Under the pieces are notes generated by a model that was not told the DNA's origin, did not search any database, and saw only the letters and a list, made by a program, of their open reading frames with translations. Below, piece by piece: positions 1-8,222 of a DNA stretch of 34,626 bases. The stretch covers positions 1-34,626 of the forward strand of contig JALNVE010000005.1 in assembly GCA_023227695.1 (NCBI GenBank), in the 5' to 3' direction. Source of the stretch: Paludibacteraceae bacterium (lineage in GTDB: Bacteria > Bacteroidota > Bacteroidia > Bacteroidales > Paludibacteraceae). Position 1 is the first letter of the stretch; each line of letters opens with the position of its first letter. Both the position numbers and the translations under genes were made by a program.

Positions 1-63
1 AAACATCTTAAACTCGAGACCGAGGAAAAGATTAGGGTATATGACTCCTTTACAAAAATTTAA
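1..63 (+). CDS. C-terminal end of an unidentified upstream gene (partial)
   Basis: Frame 1 is open from the window edge to a TAA at 61-63 and encodes about 20 residues, rich in Lys and Glu and ending FTKI. The segment is too short to assign a family. It lies immediately before the glf remnant in a run of polysaccharide genes on the same strand, so it may be the end of another gene of that cluster. It could also be a chance open stretch. Confidence 0.3.
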   Translation, partial: KHLKLETEEKIRVYDSFTKI

Positions 64-90
64 ACAATTGACAAACTTGGATTTAAATGA

Positions 91-414
91 GGTTGCATTG
101 TCCGCTTGAATCCAGCTTATACAGAGAGAGAGGTTCCATATACTAGAATTATAGAACATAAACATTTTGAGATGTTTGGTGAAGAGGTCTATGATTGTCC
201 AAAAACGGTGATTAGTCGAGAATTTAGCACAGAATGGAACCCAGGTATGGAACCCTATTATCCTGTGAATGATGCTCAGAATGCAGCTTTGTACGTTAAA
301 TATAAGGAACGAGCAAAGCAGATGCCGAATATGATTATAGGCGGTCGTATGGCAGATTATGCATATTATGACATGGATATAGTGGTTGAGAAAGTAATGA
401 GTTTGTTCGGATAA
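91..414 (+). pseudogene. glf: Truncated UDP-galactopyranose mutase remnant (C-terminal ~100 residues)
   Basis: The reading frame ending at 414 encodes only the C-terminal quarter of UDP-galactopyranose mutase, the FAD enzyme that converts UDP-Galp to UDP-Galf. It contains PYTRIIEHKHFEMFG, an ISREFS..W segment and GGRMADYAYYDMD, which align with the C-terminus of the intact glf at 16449-17567. The FAD-binding GxGxxG and substrate-binding parts are absent, and an in-frame TGA at 88-90 closes the frame upstream. A TTG at 106 could formally start a 102-residue protein, but it would have no cofactor site. By eye the DNA differs clearly from the second glf copy, so this is an old, independent allele rather than a recent duplicate. 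The fragment probably marks a recombination or deletion boundary in the cluster. Confidence 0.85.
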
Positions 415-425
415 AAAATTCTATA

Positions 426-1481
426 ATGGATAAAATTTTAACGATTGTTGTTCCCGTATATAATATGGAGAAATATCTAGGCATTTGTTTAGATTCTCTT
501 ATATTGCCAACGAAAGAAGAAAGAGAGCAGTTAGAAGTTATTGTTGTAAACGATGGCAGTAAGGATAACTCTCTAGAAATAATGAAAAATTATGAGACCA
601 AGTATCCAGAAACCTTTCGTATTGTTGATAAAGAAAACGGAGGTCATGGATCTTGTTGTAATGTTGGTTTGTCAGAAGCCAAAGGTAAGTTCATTCATTT
701 CTTAGATTCTGATGATTGGTTCGATGATAAGAATTATCCTATTTATATAAATAGACTTAAAAATGAGACTGCGGATATTGTATTAACTAAAAAAGTAGAA
801 GAGAGGGAGAATAACGCAACTATTCACAATTTTGAGAATATCAAATACGATAGCACTTATAATGTAGAGTCTTTCTCTTATTTTCTTGATAAAACAAATT
901 ATCAGTATCTGTTTTCTATTCATGAAGGAACGTTCTCAACTAAATTATTGAGGGAGTATTGTTCTTTTAGTGAACATGTGAGTTATGATGATATGCAACT
1001 TCGTATTGCTCCATTGTATGGAGCAAAGAGTATAGCTTTCTATGATATGACATTATATCATTATTATATCGGACGAGACGATCAATCTATGAATAAAGCT
1101 GTATTAACCAGAAAATTTAATGATTTTGGTACTACGGTTGATAATATTTTCAATTTATACTCTAATAAACAGGGAGTGTTGTCTGATCCTATTAATCAAT
1201 ATGCACGAAGAGTTCTTATTGGTTTAATCCGAGAATTATTGATCATTGCTTATTATTATGTGCAAGATGAGGAGATTGTTACTACTACTATGGATGATAT
1301 ATTTAGGAAGGTAGATGCTGATCCGAAATCATCATTTATTAAGAAAGATATAAGCTATAAAATATATAAGTTCATTCCTTTTAAAATCAGTGTCTTATAT
1401 TTGAAAGTGAGAGATCTTTTCTTGTATTTAAAGTTGAAGGACATATATCCGCTTCTAAAACGAAAATTGTTTAAAAAGTGA
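426..1481 (+). CDS. GT2 family glycosyltransferase
   Basis: A 351-residue GT-A fold glycosyltransferase, predicted to act on the cytoplasmic face of the membrane and add one sugar from a nucleotide-sugar donor to a lipid-linked oligosaccharide. The N-terminus has the family opening ILTIVVPVYN (residues 4-13), followed by VVNDGSKDNS (40-49), GGHGSCCNVG (72-81), and the metal-binding DSDDWF at 94-99. The C-terminal third is basic and hydrophobic, as in membrane-associated family members. The start ATG lies 11 bases after the stop of the glf remnant, so it belongs to the same transcript. Donor and linkage cannot be read from the sequence. Confidence 0.9.
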   Translation: MDKILTIVVPVYNMEKYLGICLDSLILPTKEEREQLEVIVVNDGSKDNSLEIMKNYETKYPETFRIVDKENGGHGSCCNVGLSEAKGKFIHFLDSDDWFDDKNYPIYINRLKNETADIVLTKKVEERENNATIHNFENIKYDSTYNVESFSYFLDKTNYQYLFSIHEGTFSTKLLREYCSFSEHVSYDDMQLRIAPLYGAKSIAFYDMTLYHYYIGRDDQSMNKAVLTRKFNDFGTTVDNIFNLYSNKQGVLSDPINQYARRVLIGLIRELLIIAYYYVQDEEIVTTTMDDIFRKVDADPKSSFIKKDISYKIYKFIPFKISVLYLKVRDLFLYLKLKDIYPLLKRKLFKK

Positions 1482-1520
1482 GATGAAAAAGGAATGTTTG
1501 TTTTATATTAAAAACGTTAT

Positions 1521-2471
1521 ATGAATATAGCCATTTTTGGTGCTGCTGGATTTATCGGTACTAACTTAGCAATACAATTATCTGGTGTTCCTAAAACTAA
1601 TTTGACATTAGTTGATGGTGAGATGGGTTATTTTGACACTTTAAAGAGTCTTAATCTCCCCAATACAAAGTTTGTAGAAGCTAAATTTTTAGAGGGAACA
1701 GATTTCGATCAAATACTTAAAAATCAAGATCTGGTATTTCATTTGGTTTCTACTACTGTTCCTTCTACATCAAATTTGCATATTTATGATGAGTTAAGAG
1801 CGAATGTTAATGTTTCAGCTTTGTTCTTAAATGCTTGCGTTAGGAGTAAGATAAAACGCCTTGTCTTTATCTCTTCTGGTGGTACTGTTTATGGAAAAAT
1901 AGATAAGTGTCCGCTTCAGGAAGATATGCCTACATATCCCATCAGTTCATACGGTTTACAGAAAATCACCATTGAAAAACTGATTTATCTATATTCCTAT
2001 ATGCATGGTTTAGATTATCGAATCGTGAGACTTTCTAACCCTTATGGTCCATATCAGCGACCAAATGGAGTATTAGGAGCTGCATCTACATTTGTTTATA
2101 AAGCATTGAAAGGTGAGGATATAACAGTATATGGAGATGGCTCGGTAGTTCGAGACTTTATCTATATTGATGATGCGATCAAAGCACTGATAAATGTGGC
2201 TAACGATAAAAATGATGGTGAAGATTGTTTGAAAACATTTAATCTTGGTAGTGGAAAAGGAACAAGCATTAAGGAACTCCTGAATTTAGTTTCAGATGCA
2301 CTTGATGTTAAGTTGAAAATTAATTATACACCATCAAGACCTGTAGATGTTCCAGAAAATTATCTTGACATCAGTCGTTATGAAAGTGTTTTTGGAACGC
2401 TTGAACACAGAAGTCTTATTGAGGGCCTTAAGGCTACCGCAGTTTTCATGAAAAAACAATATGGATTTTAA
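1521..2471 (+). CDS. NAD-dependent sugar epimerase/dehydratase (extended SDR)
   Basis: A 316-residue protein of the extended short-chain dehydrogenase family that modifies nucleotide sugars, as GalE-type 4-epimerases do. The Rossmann glycine motif GAAGFIG is at residues 7-13. The catalytic serine region FISSGGTVYG is near 117-125 and the active-site YxxxK is Tyr144-Lys148. The segment VRLSNPYGPYQRP and the VRDFIYIDDA motif are typical of GalE-like epimerases. It sits between two glycosyltransferases, 39 bases after the first and 12 before the second, so it probably provides a sugar donor for them. The exact sugar (UDP-Gal, UDP-GlcA/GalA or other) is unknown. Confidence 0.88.
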   Translation: MNIAIFGAAGFIGTNLAIQLSGVPKTNLTLVDGEMGYFDTLKSLNLPNTKFVEAKFLEGTDFDQILKNQDLVFHLVSTTVPSTSNLHIYDELRANVNVSALFLNACVRSKIKRLVFISSGGTVYGKIDKCPLQEDMPTYPISSYGLQKITIEKLIYLYSYMHGLDYRIVRLSNPYGPYQRPNGVLGAASTFVYKALKGEDITVYGDGSVVRDFIYIDDAIKALINVANDKNDGEDCLKTFNLGSGKGTSIKELLNLVSDALDVKLKINYTPSRPVDVPENYLDISRYESVFGTLEHRSLIEGLKATAVFMKKQYGF

Positions 2472-2483
2472 TAAACTATTCTG

Positions 2484-3410
2484 ATGCAAAAATTATTATC
2501 ACTGATAATTCCAACAAATGGTGTGACGGAATGGGTTGTCCAGGTTGTTGATAGTATTTACAAGCAAAATATAGATGATTCTCTCTTTGAAGTTGTAATA
2601 ACTGACAATGGTGAAGGTGATGAGTGTAAAAATGTTGTTGAGAAAGACTTCGGGTCTCATTCAAATTTGCGTTATGCAAAGACGACAGCAAAGTTGTTCT
2701 TGAACCAGGTTGAGGCTTTTAAAATAGCTGATGGATTGTTTGTGAAGTTCATTAATCATAGAGCATTAATGCAACCAAAATCAGTTCAGAATTTCATTGA
2801 TTATATTAATAAATATAAGAATGAGGAAGAAAAACCCATAACGTTTTTTATGAATTCAACACAGAATAATCAAGGAGAGAAAACTTTTGATTCTTTTGAT
2901 AGCTTTGTGAAAGAAATGTCATTTGGTTCGTCATGGTCAGGTGGCTTAGCTATGTGGAAGGAGGATTTTAATGCATTATCTCCAAATTTAGAATATAACA
3001 CATTGTTTCCACATACTACGTTACTCTTTTATTTCACTGACCGAAAGAAGTATGTCATTAATTATACTGATTTTTACCGCGATATAATAACTGATGATTC
3101 GAAAAAGGGTAAATATCTTTTTTATAATGCTTTTGGAGTCGAATATCCAGCTATTTTATTAAATCTTCTTCGAAGCAAAAGCATATCGCTTCAAACGTTT
3201 ATTTCAATAAGAGATGCTAATGGTGACTTTATTGCTGAATGTTATAAGAACTTTAATGTTTTCCATGAACCACATTCATACGATTTAAGTGGATGTAAAG
3301 ATTATTTGAGTGTGTTTTATGATTTTAATGATATAGTTAGGAAAGCTTGGTTCAAGACAATTAAAGCATATCTGGATGCAATGATAAGAAAGTTTCAGCC
3401 TTTTAAATAA
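2484..3410 (+). CDS. GT2-like glycosyltransferase lacking the DxD motif
   Basis: A 308-residue protein with a GT2-type beginning: LLSLIIPTNG at residues 4-13 and VVITDNGEGD at 37-46. In place of the usual metal-binding DxD after the fourth strand it has KFINHRALM (88-96, NHR at 91-93). No other clear DxD occurs at an equivalent place. It is the last gene of the first gene group. Either it belongs to a GT2 subfamily with different metal coordination, or it is inactive. The frame is intact, so I call it a gene rather than a pseudogene. Confidence 0.75.
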   Translation: MQKLLSLIIPTNGVTEWVVQVVDSIYKQNIDDSLFEVVITDNGEGDECKNVVEKDFGSHSNLRYAKTTAKLFLNQVEAFKIADGLFVKFINHRALMQPKSVQNFIDYINKYKNEEEKPITFFMNSTQNNQGEKTFDSFDSFVKEMSFGSSWSGGLAMWKEDFNALSPNLEYNTLFPHTTLLFYFTDRKKYVINYTDFYRDIITDDSKKGKYLFYNAFGVEYPAILLNLLRSKSISLQTFISIRDANGDFIAECYKNFNVFHEPHSYDLSGCKDYLSVFYDFNDIVRKAWFKTIKAYLDAMIRKFQPFK

Positions 3411-3443
3411 CATAAATATAGATTGAATTTGATGTTTGTTATC

Positions 3444-3478
3444 ACTGATGCATTTCAGTTGCAGACCAGTTTTTTTTT
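3444..3478 (+). terminator. Terminator-like hairpin after the first gene group
   Basis: ACTG (3444-3447) and TGCA (3449-3452) pair with TGCA (3460-3463) and CAGT (3467-3470), giving an eight-base-pair interrupted stem. A run of nine T (3470-3478) follows at once. It lies between the stop at 3410 and the next promoter at about 3566, where an end of transcription is expected. The stem is weak. Confidence 0.45.
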
Positions 3479-3541
3479 ATGTTTGTCTAGTGAAATTAAT
3501 CCAGAAACTTATTAACAAAAACTTATTATTAATGGACTTTA

Positions 3542-3580
3542 TTTAGAGTATTTGAAATGTTTTCTTACCTTTGCAGTCGC
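3542..3580 (+). promoter_or_regulatory. Bacteroidetes-type promoter for the second polysaccharide operon
   Basis: TACCTTTG at 3566-3573 matches the Bacteroidetes -7 consensus TAnnTTTG exactly and is followed by CA. A poor -33 element, TTTA at 3542-3545, lies 20 bases upstream. The start codon of the UpxY-type gene is at 3627, leaving a leader of roughly 45-50 nt that contains CTCC...GGAG complementarity. A direct repeat AAACTTATTA occurs at 3505-3514 and 3519-3528, just upstream. I saw no flanking inverted repeats of the kind that mark invertible capsule promoters. Confidence 0.65.
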
Positions 3581-3626
3581 TAAATTCTCCCTATTATAGG
3601 AGGATAATTTTGCTTGTGGAGATTTC

Positions 3627-4283
3627 ATGACAAAGAAAGTTGAGCCAAAAGGGGATGTAAATCTCCGAGCTTTTGAGGATAAACAATATAACTGCTTAGT
3701 TACTAATGATTTAAATAACTTAGCAGGACTCAAACAATTTCCCGAAAGTGAAAAAATATCTAAAAAATGGTTCGTTTTGAGAGACCTCAAACGTTCTAAT
3801 GCCAATATGCCTGCTTATAAACAGTTAGATGCTCTCAATATTGAGATCTTCACTCCAATGACAGAAAGAATAGTTCTTCGAAAAGGACGAAAAATCAAAG
3901 AGAAGGTTCCTTTCATTCAAGATTTATTATTTGCATATTCTTCTAAGGAGACCCTTGATCCTATCATAGAGAAAATCAGTACACTTCAGTATCGTTTCGT
4001 CAAAGGTTTACAACATTTTCCGATGGTTGTTTCTGAGAGAGATATGGATCGATTTATTCATGCTGTGAATACAGATAATAAACCTCGTTTCTATGCACCT
4101 GAAGAGATAACTTCTGCCATGTGTGGACGAAGGGTGCGTATTGTTGGTGGAGCTCTCGATAATTATGATGGATTTTTGCAAACGACTCGTGGCTCTAAGG
4201 TAAAAAGATTGCTCATAGAACTTCCTGGCTTAATGATCGCAGGTATAGAACTTACTGATTGCGATTACATCGTATTAACCTAA
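3627..4283 (+). CDS. UpxY-type transcription antiterminator (NusG paralogue)
   Basis: A 218-residue specialised NusG-family protein. The NGN domain runs from about residue 47 (KKWFVLRDLKRS) to about 150. A KOW-like domain follows at about 164-215, with GRRVRIVGGALDNYDG. Members of this family (UpxY of Bacteroides capsule loci, LoaP and RfaH relatives) bind RNA polymerase early in the operon and let it read through terminators in long polysaccharide operons. Its place directly behind the promoter and ahead of some 24 kb of biosynthesis genes fits that role. Two features differ from what I know of the family: an N-terminal extension of about 45 residues before the NGN domain, and no UpxZ-like gene after it. 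No internal ATG exists near the NGN start, so ATG 3627 is preferred. Confidence 0.85.
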   Translation: MTKKVEPKGDVNLRAFEDKQYNCLVTNDLNNLAGLKQFPESEKISKKWFVLRDLKRSNANMPAYKQLDALNIEIFTPMTERIVLRKGRKIKEKVPFIQDLLFAYSSKETLDPIIEKISTLQYRFVKGLQHFPMVVSERDMDRFIHAVNTDNKPRFYAPEEITSAMCGRRVRIVGGALDNYDGFLQTTRGSKVKRLLIELPGLMIAGIELTDCDYIVLT

Positions 4284-4441
4284 AGATGAAAAATTTCCAA
4301 AACTAATTTTTCGTATTATAATATATATAACGTCAAAGCTTATTGATATTTTGTTTTTTTGTTAAACGATATCATACAAAATCATATTCGAAATATGGCA
4401 AAGAAAGCTTTTTTTTTATGATTAGAGAATAATTGGATAAT
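4284..4441 (+). promoter_or_regulatory. AT-rich leader between the UpxY-type gene and the first biosynthetic gene
   Basis: This 158-base gap holds no recognisable gene. It contains a nine-codon ORF at 4395-4421 (M-A-K-K-A-F-F-L-stop), a nine-base T run at 4409-4417, and several short AT palindromes. The AAAGCTTT at 4404-4411 followed by T could act as a pause or a weak terminator. A NusG-paralogue recruitment site might be here or in the leader before 3627, but I cannot identify one. Confidence 0.25.
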
Positions 4442-5674
4442 ATGAAGAAGCATTTAAATATATTATTGGTTAATTGTGTTGTAGTGAATGGTAACAAGGG
4501 ATGTGTTGCATTAACTGTTTCCACAATGTTTTTGTTGTCTAACCTTTTGGATTCATTAGGTTATTCATATACTTTTTTTTTGTCACATAGTGGTTATTCT
4601 GATTTTTCTGAGCATGAGTTGGATTTTGTAGGTGGAAAGAAGTTAATTTATAATGCTTTACCTGATTTGCCTTATAAAGGATGGAAAGTGAATCTGAAAA
4701 AAAAATTGTTTAAAGGAATTTTAAAAAAGTCAGATAAGATATTGAAGTCTATAGATTATGTTTTTGATATTGGTCAGGGTGACAGTTTTTCAGATATATA
4801 CGGAAAAGACAGATTTAATTATATAACTTATTGGTGTGAGAAAATGATGTTTTATAAAAAACATTACTGTTTCTTGCCTCAGACTATTGGTCCTTTTGAT
4901 AATGAAACAATAAGAAACAGAGCTGTTTCAGCTCTTCAGTTTTCTGATTTTGTTTTGGTTAGGGATTCTCAAAGTTATGATTATGTCAAGAATTTACTTC
5001 CTGAAAAAAGCGTCTCAGAGATAATTGATGTGGCTTTTTTTATGCCATATAGTAAAAAAATATTACAAAAGGATAAAGTACATGTTGGTCTCAATGTTTC
5101 CGCTTTACTTTGGAATGGAGGGTATACTCTTGATAATCAGTTTAAATTGAATGCTGATTATCAAAAGGTAGTTCGTAAAATCATAGATTTCTTTTTAAGT
5201 ATGCCTGACGTTGTGTTACATTTAGTACCTCATGTGGTCGAACCTATGCACAGTGTGGAGAATGATTATGAAATCTCTTGTGCAATCAAGGATATGTATG
5301 ACAATTCTAATCTTGAGTTGGCACCTTTTTTCTTGGATCCGGTTCAAGCAAAGAGTTATATCGCTGGCTTAGACTTTTTTATGGGAGCACGCATGCATTC
5401 AACTATAGCTGCATTTTCATCTTGTGTTCCTGTTGTTCCGATGGCGTATAGTCGTAAGTTTAATGGTCTATTCGAGGATACTCTTAATTACCATCATATA
5501 GTAGATTTGAAGGTTGATGGCGAGGAGAAGATTCTTAATATAATCAAGCAGAATTTTGAAAACAGAACTGTTTTGAAAAATAAAGAGCAGAGGCAGATGG
5601 AAACTATTGTTGCTGATGCAGGGAAGAGATTAGAAGAGGATATTTGTAAATTTTTACATGTAAAGAATAGGTAA
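4442..5674 (+). CDS. Polysaccharide pyruvyl transferase family protein
   Basis: A protein of about 410 residues in the CsaB/WcaK-like pyruvyl transferase family. Such enzymes move an enolpyruvyl group from phosphoenolpyruvate to a sugar to form a ketal. Diagnostic segments are an N-terminal LLVNCVVVNGNKGCVAL, the central DIGQGDSFSDIYG and CFLPQTIGPF, and the C-terminal MGARMHSTIAAFS..VPVVPMAYSRKFNGLF. ATG 4442 is preferred over an in-frame TTG at 4433, because the family begins very close to its first beta strand. It stops one base before the next gene. Two nine-base homopolymers inside it (T at about 4573-4581, A at about 4697-4705) are possible slippage sites. The activity implies a negatively charged pyruvate ketal on the polymer. 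Confidence 0.88.
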   Translation: MKKHLNILLVNCVVVNGNKGCVALTVSTMFLLSNLLDSLGYSYTFFLSHSGYSDFSEHELDFVGGKKLIYNALPDLPYKGWKVNLKKKLFKGILKKSDKILKSIDYVFDIGQGDSFSDIYGKDRFNYITYWCEKMMFYKKHYCFLPQTIGPFDNETIRNRAVSALQFSDFVLVRDSQSYDYVKNLLPEKSVSEIIDVAFFMPYSKKILQKDKVHVGLNVSALLWNGGYTLDNQFKLNADYQKVVRKIIDFFLSMPDVVLHLVPHVVEPMHSVENDYEISCAIKDMYDNSNLELAPFFLDPVQAKSYIAGLDFFMGARMHSTIAAFSSCVPVVPMAYSRKFNGLFEDTLNYHHIVDLKVDGEEKILNIIKQNFENRTVLKNKEQRQMETIVADAGKRLEEDICKFLHVKNR

Positions 5675-5675
5675 T

Positions 5676-6530
5676 ATGAGTTTTATAAGTAAACTGAACA
5701 GAATTATCAAATCAATAAAAGCATTTAAGGAGACTTATAAATTTGGTGGCTTCAATGAAATAAACATTACGACAATAGAAAACAAGGATTTACTAAAAGG
5801 TAAGAGAATTCTAATTACTGGCGGAGGTTCTGGAATAGGGCTTTCTATGGCTAAAAAGTTTATTTCTCAGGGTGCTAATGTGTTAATTTCTGGCCGTAAT
5901 GAAGATAAATTAAAAAATGTTATTGATTCATTATCAAATAAAAGATTGTCATATATAGTTTGGGATGTTACAGAAACCAATCTATGTGATGTGAAAATCC
6001 TTGAAGCAAATAATCTTTTGGGTGGAGATGTTGATATTTTGATAAATAATGCAGGATTGCAGCCCAAAGCATTCTTCCCAAATGTAACAGAGGAAGAATG
6101 GATTCGGATATATGAAACTAATTCAAAAGGAACATTCTTCTTATGCCAAGCTATTTGTAAATATTGGAAGGCTAATAAATCAAGTAACTATCGTAAAATA
6201 ATTAATATATCTTCACAGGGTGGTTTTGTAGGTGCTACATATCCATATAGAATGACCAAATGGGATGTTTGTGGTTTGACGCAAGGTTTGGGGTTAGCAA
6301 TGGCTCCATATGGCATTCTTGTAAATGGTATTGCTCCAGGTGTGGTAAAAACAGAAATGCAAGCATTTTCTTTAAAACAAGGAAATAATACATTTTGTAA
6401 TCAAAACTTACTTAATCGGGTTCAATTGCCTGATGAAATAGCAGATTTTGCATCGTTTATGATAAGCGATGCATGTAACTTTATGGTGGGTCAGACCATT
6501 TTAGTAGATGGTGGTTATTCATTAAAATAA
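5676..6530 (+). CDS. SDR family oxidoreductase
   Basis: A 284-residue classical short-chain dehydrogenase/reductase. The NAD(P)-binding TGGGSGIG is at residues 48-55, NNAG at 124-127, the INISSQGG serine region at about 177-183, and the catalytic Tyr191-x-x-x-Lys195. PGVVKTEM lies in the substrate loop. It carries about 40 extra basic residues ahead of the Rossmann fold. The gene starts 1 base after the pyruvyl transferase stop and ends 6 bases before a MenD-like thiamine-diphosphate enzyme. Such a pair could form and then reduce a keto product on a sugar or a small acyl donor, but the substrate is unknown. Confidence 0.87.
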   Translation: MSFISKLNRIIKSIKAFKETYKFGGFNEINITTIENKDLLKGKRILITGGGSGIGLSMAKKFISQGANVLISGRNEDKLKNVIDSLSNKRLSYIVWDVTETNLCDVKILEANNLLGGDVDILINNAGLQPKAFFPNVTEEEWIRIYETNSKGTFFLCQAICKYWKANKSSNYRKIINISSQGGFVGATYPYRMTKWDVCGLTQGLGLAMAPYGILVNGIAPGVVKTEMQAFSLKQGNNTFCNQNLLNRVQLPDEIADFASFMISDACNFMVGQTILVDGGYSLK

Positions 6531-6536
6531 TGATTT

Positions 6537-8222
6537 ATGCATACTAATATAGAGAATATTGATGTTGTTGTTAAGTTGCTAAAACAACACAATATAAGGC
6601 AAATTGTTATTAGTCCAGGTGGAACTAATATTCCATTTATAAATGCAGTTCAAGATGATGAATTCTTTACGTGCTACTCAATTGTTGATGAGAGAAGTGC
6701 AATGTATTTTGCTATAGGATTATATTTGCAGAGTGGTGAGCCTATAGTAACATCATGCACAAGCGCTCAAGCAACGCGAAATTATATTCCAGGTTTGACT
6801 GAGGCATATTATAAGCATGCACCTATATTAGCTATAACGATGTCAAAGCATCAAAGATTTACTTATCAACAGTATATGCAGGCACCTGATCAAATATCGT
6901 TGCCTAATGATGCTGTTAAGTCTTCATATATGTTGCCGTATCTTGTGGATGAAAATGATTATCTGCACAGTATGAGAACAGTAAATGAGGCAATCCTTGA
7001 ATTAACTCGTCACACAACCGGCCCTGTCCAATTAGACATTCCATGGCTTGATTTTCCTCTTGATGATGAAGTTTCTGAACTTCACATTATCAAGAGATAT
7101 AATGCTAATCATCTTAAAAGCATTAATATCAAAGATAAGAAAATTCTATTAGTAATTGGAGAACATAGGCCTTTCGAAGATAATCTTAAAGCATGCATAG
7201 AAAAATTTTGTCAATGCTATGATGTAGCAGTATATGTTAATCATCTCTCGAATTATAAAGGAAAATATATTGTTGAAGGAAATCTCCAATTATTAACCAT
7301 GGGCAAAGATACGTTCAATGATAATCTTAAACCTGACATAATGATAACTATTGGAGGTCAGACTGGTGATTACCCTTTTTATACTATGTTATCTCAACCT
7401 TCAATCAAAGGAATTGAACATTGGCTGGTTTCATGTGATGGAAAAGTTGTTGACACATACGATAAACTAACGGTAATCTATGAGTGTTCTGAGTATGAGT
7501 TCTTTTCTATGTTAGGGTCATCTGAAAATGTAACCCACTCATATTTTGAAGATTGGAAAAATCAAATATCTAAAAATAAATTAGATATAGAATTGCCTTT
7601 CTCAAGTGCTTATGTCGCTCAACAGATTCATAATAAGATACCTGCAAATAGTTTTATGCAATTCTCAATTCTTAATAGCTTGAGGATATGGAACATGTTT
7701 GATATTGATCCGTCAATTACTTGTTACTCTAATGTCGGAGCATTTGGTATAGATGGTGGCATGTCAACATTTTTCGGATTGAGTATGGGAACTGAAGAGC
7801 TTTGTTTTATAGTAATCGGAGATTTGGCATTTTTTTATGATATGAATTCGTTAGGTATTAGACATATTAAGAATAATGTACGCATTCTTTTGATTAACAA
7901 TAATGGGGGTGTGGAATTTAAACTTTACAATTGCGATAATAATGCCCAAAATCGATATATAGCTGCAGGCAATCATTTTAAAAATGCTAAAGGGTGGGCA
8001 GAGACGTGCGATTTTTCATATATGGCAGCCAAGAATAAGTCTGAATTTTCAGAATCATATAATGCGTTCTTGAAGTCTTCAGATAAACCGATGGTTTTTG
8101 AAATCTTTGTGTCTGATAAAGATGATGCTGAGGCTTACAGAATGATAGTATCTGAAAATGCTCCTCAATCGTTTGAAAGATCAATAAAAAGTAAGATTAA
8201 AGGAATAATAGGAAGAAAATAA
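6537..8222 (+). CDS. MenD-like thiamine diphosphate-dependent enzyme
   Basis: A 561-residue protein, the full length of MenD, which joins 2-oxoglutarate and isochorismate in menaquinone synthesis. It has the N-terminal SPGGTNIPF (26-34), the catalytic Glu52 in VDERSAMYFAIG, and the CTSAQA..YIPGLTEAYY segment. The metal-diphosphate motif is GDLAFFYDMNSL (428-439) through NNNGG (454-458), and YSNVGAFGIDGGMST precedes it. True MenD has SPGSR and SNRGxSGIDG at two of these places; here both arginines are missing. No other men gene is near. It starts 6 bases after the SDR and overlaps the flippase gene by 1 base. I infer a 2-oxoacid decarboxylase or carboligase making an unusual sugar or acyl group, not menaquinone. 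Confidence 0.85.
   Translation: MHTNIENIDVVVKLLKQHNIRQIVISPGGTNIPFINAVQDDEFFTCYSIVDERSAMYFAIGLYLQSGEPIVTSCTSAQATRNYIPGLTEAYYKHAPILAITMSKHQRFTYQQYMQAPDQISLPNDAVKSSYMLPYLVDENDYLHSMRTVNEAILELTRHTTGPVQLDIPWLDFPLDDEVSELHIIKRYNANHLKSINIKDKKILLVIGEHRPFEDNLKACIEKFCQCYDVAVYVNHLSNYKGKYIVEGNLQLLTMGKDTFNDNLKPDIMITIGGQTGDYPFYTMLSQPSIKGIEHWLVSCDGKVVDTYDKLTVIYECSEYEFFSMLGSSENVTHSYFEDWKNQISKNKLDIELPFSSAYVAQQIHNKIPANSFMQFSILNSLRIWNMFDIDPSITCYSNVGAFGIDGGMSTFFGLSMGTEELCFIVIGDLAFFYDMNSLGIRHIKNNVRILLINNNGGVEFKLYNCDNNAQNRYIAAGNHFKNAKGWAETCDFSYMAAKNKSEFSESYNAFLKSSDKPMVFEIFVSDKDDAEAYRMIVSENAPQSFERSIKSKIKGIIGRK

Noticed and set aside
68..73. TTGACA resembling a -35 box before the glf remnant
   Set aside because: Bacteroidetes promoters do not use this element, no matching -7 TAnnTTTG follows, and it serves no intact gene.
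3411..3626. Invertible capsule promoter as in Bacteroides fragilis
   Set aside because: I found only a short direct repeat (AAACTTATTA twice) and no flanking inverted repeats around the promoter.
6537..8222. Genuine MenD of menaquinone synthesis
   Set aside because: Both signature arginines are replaced, no other men gene is near, and the gene is embedded in a polysaccharide operon.
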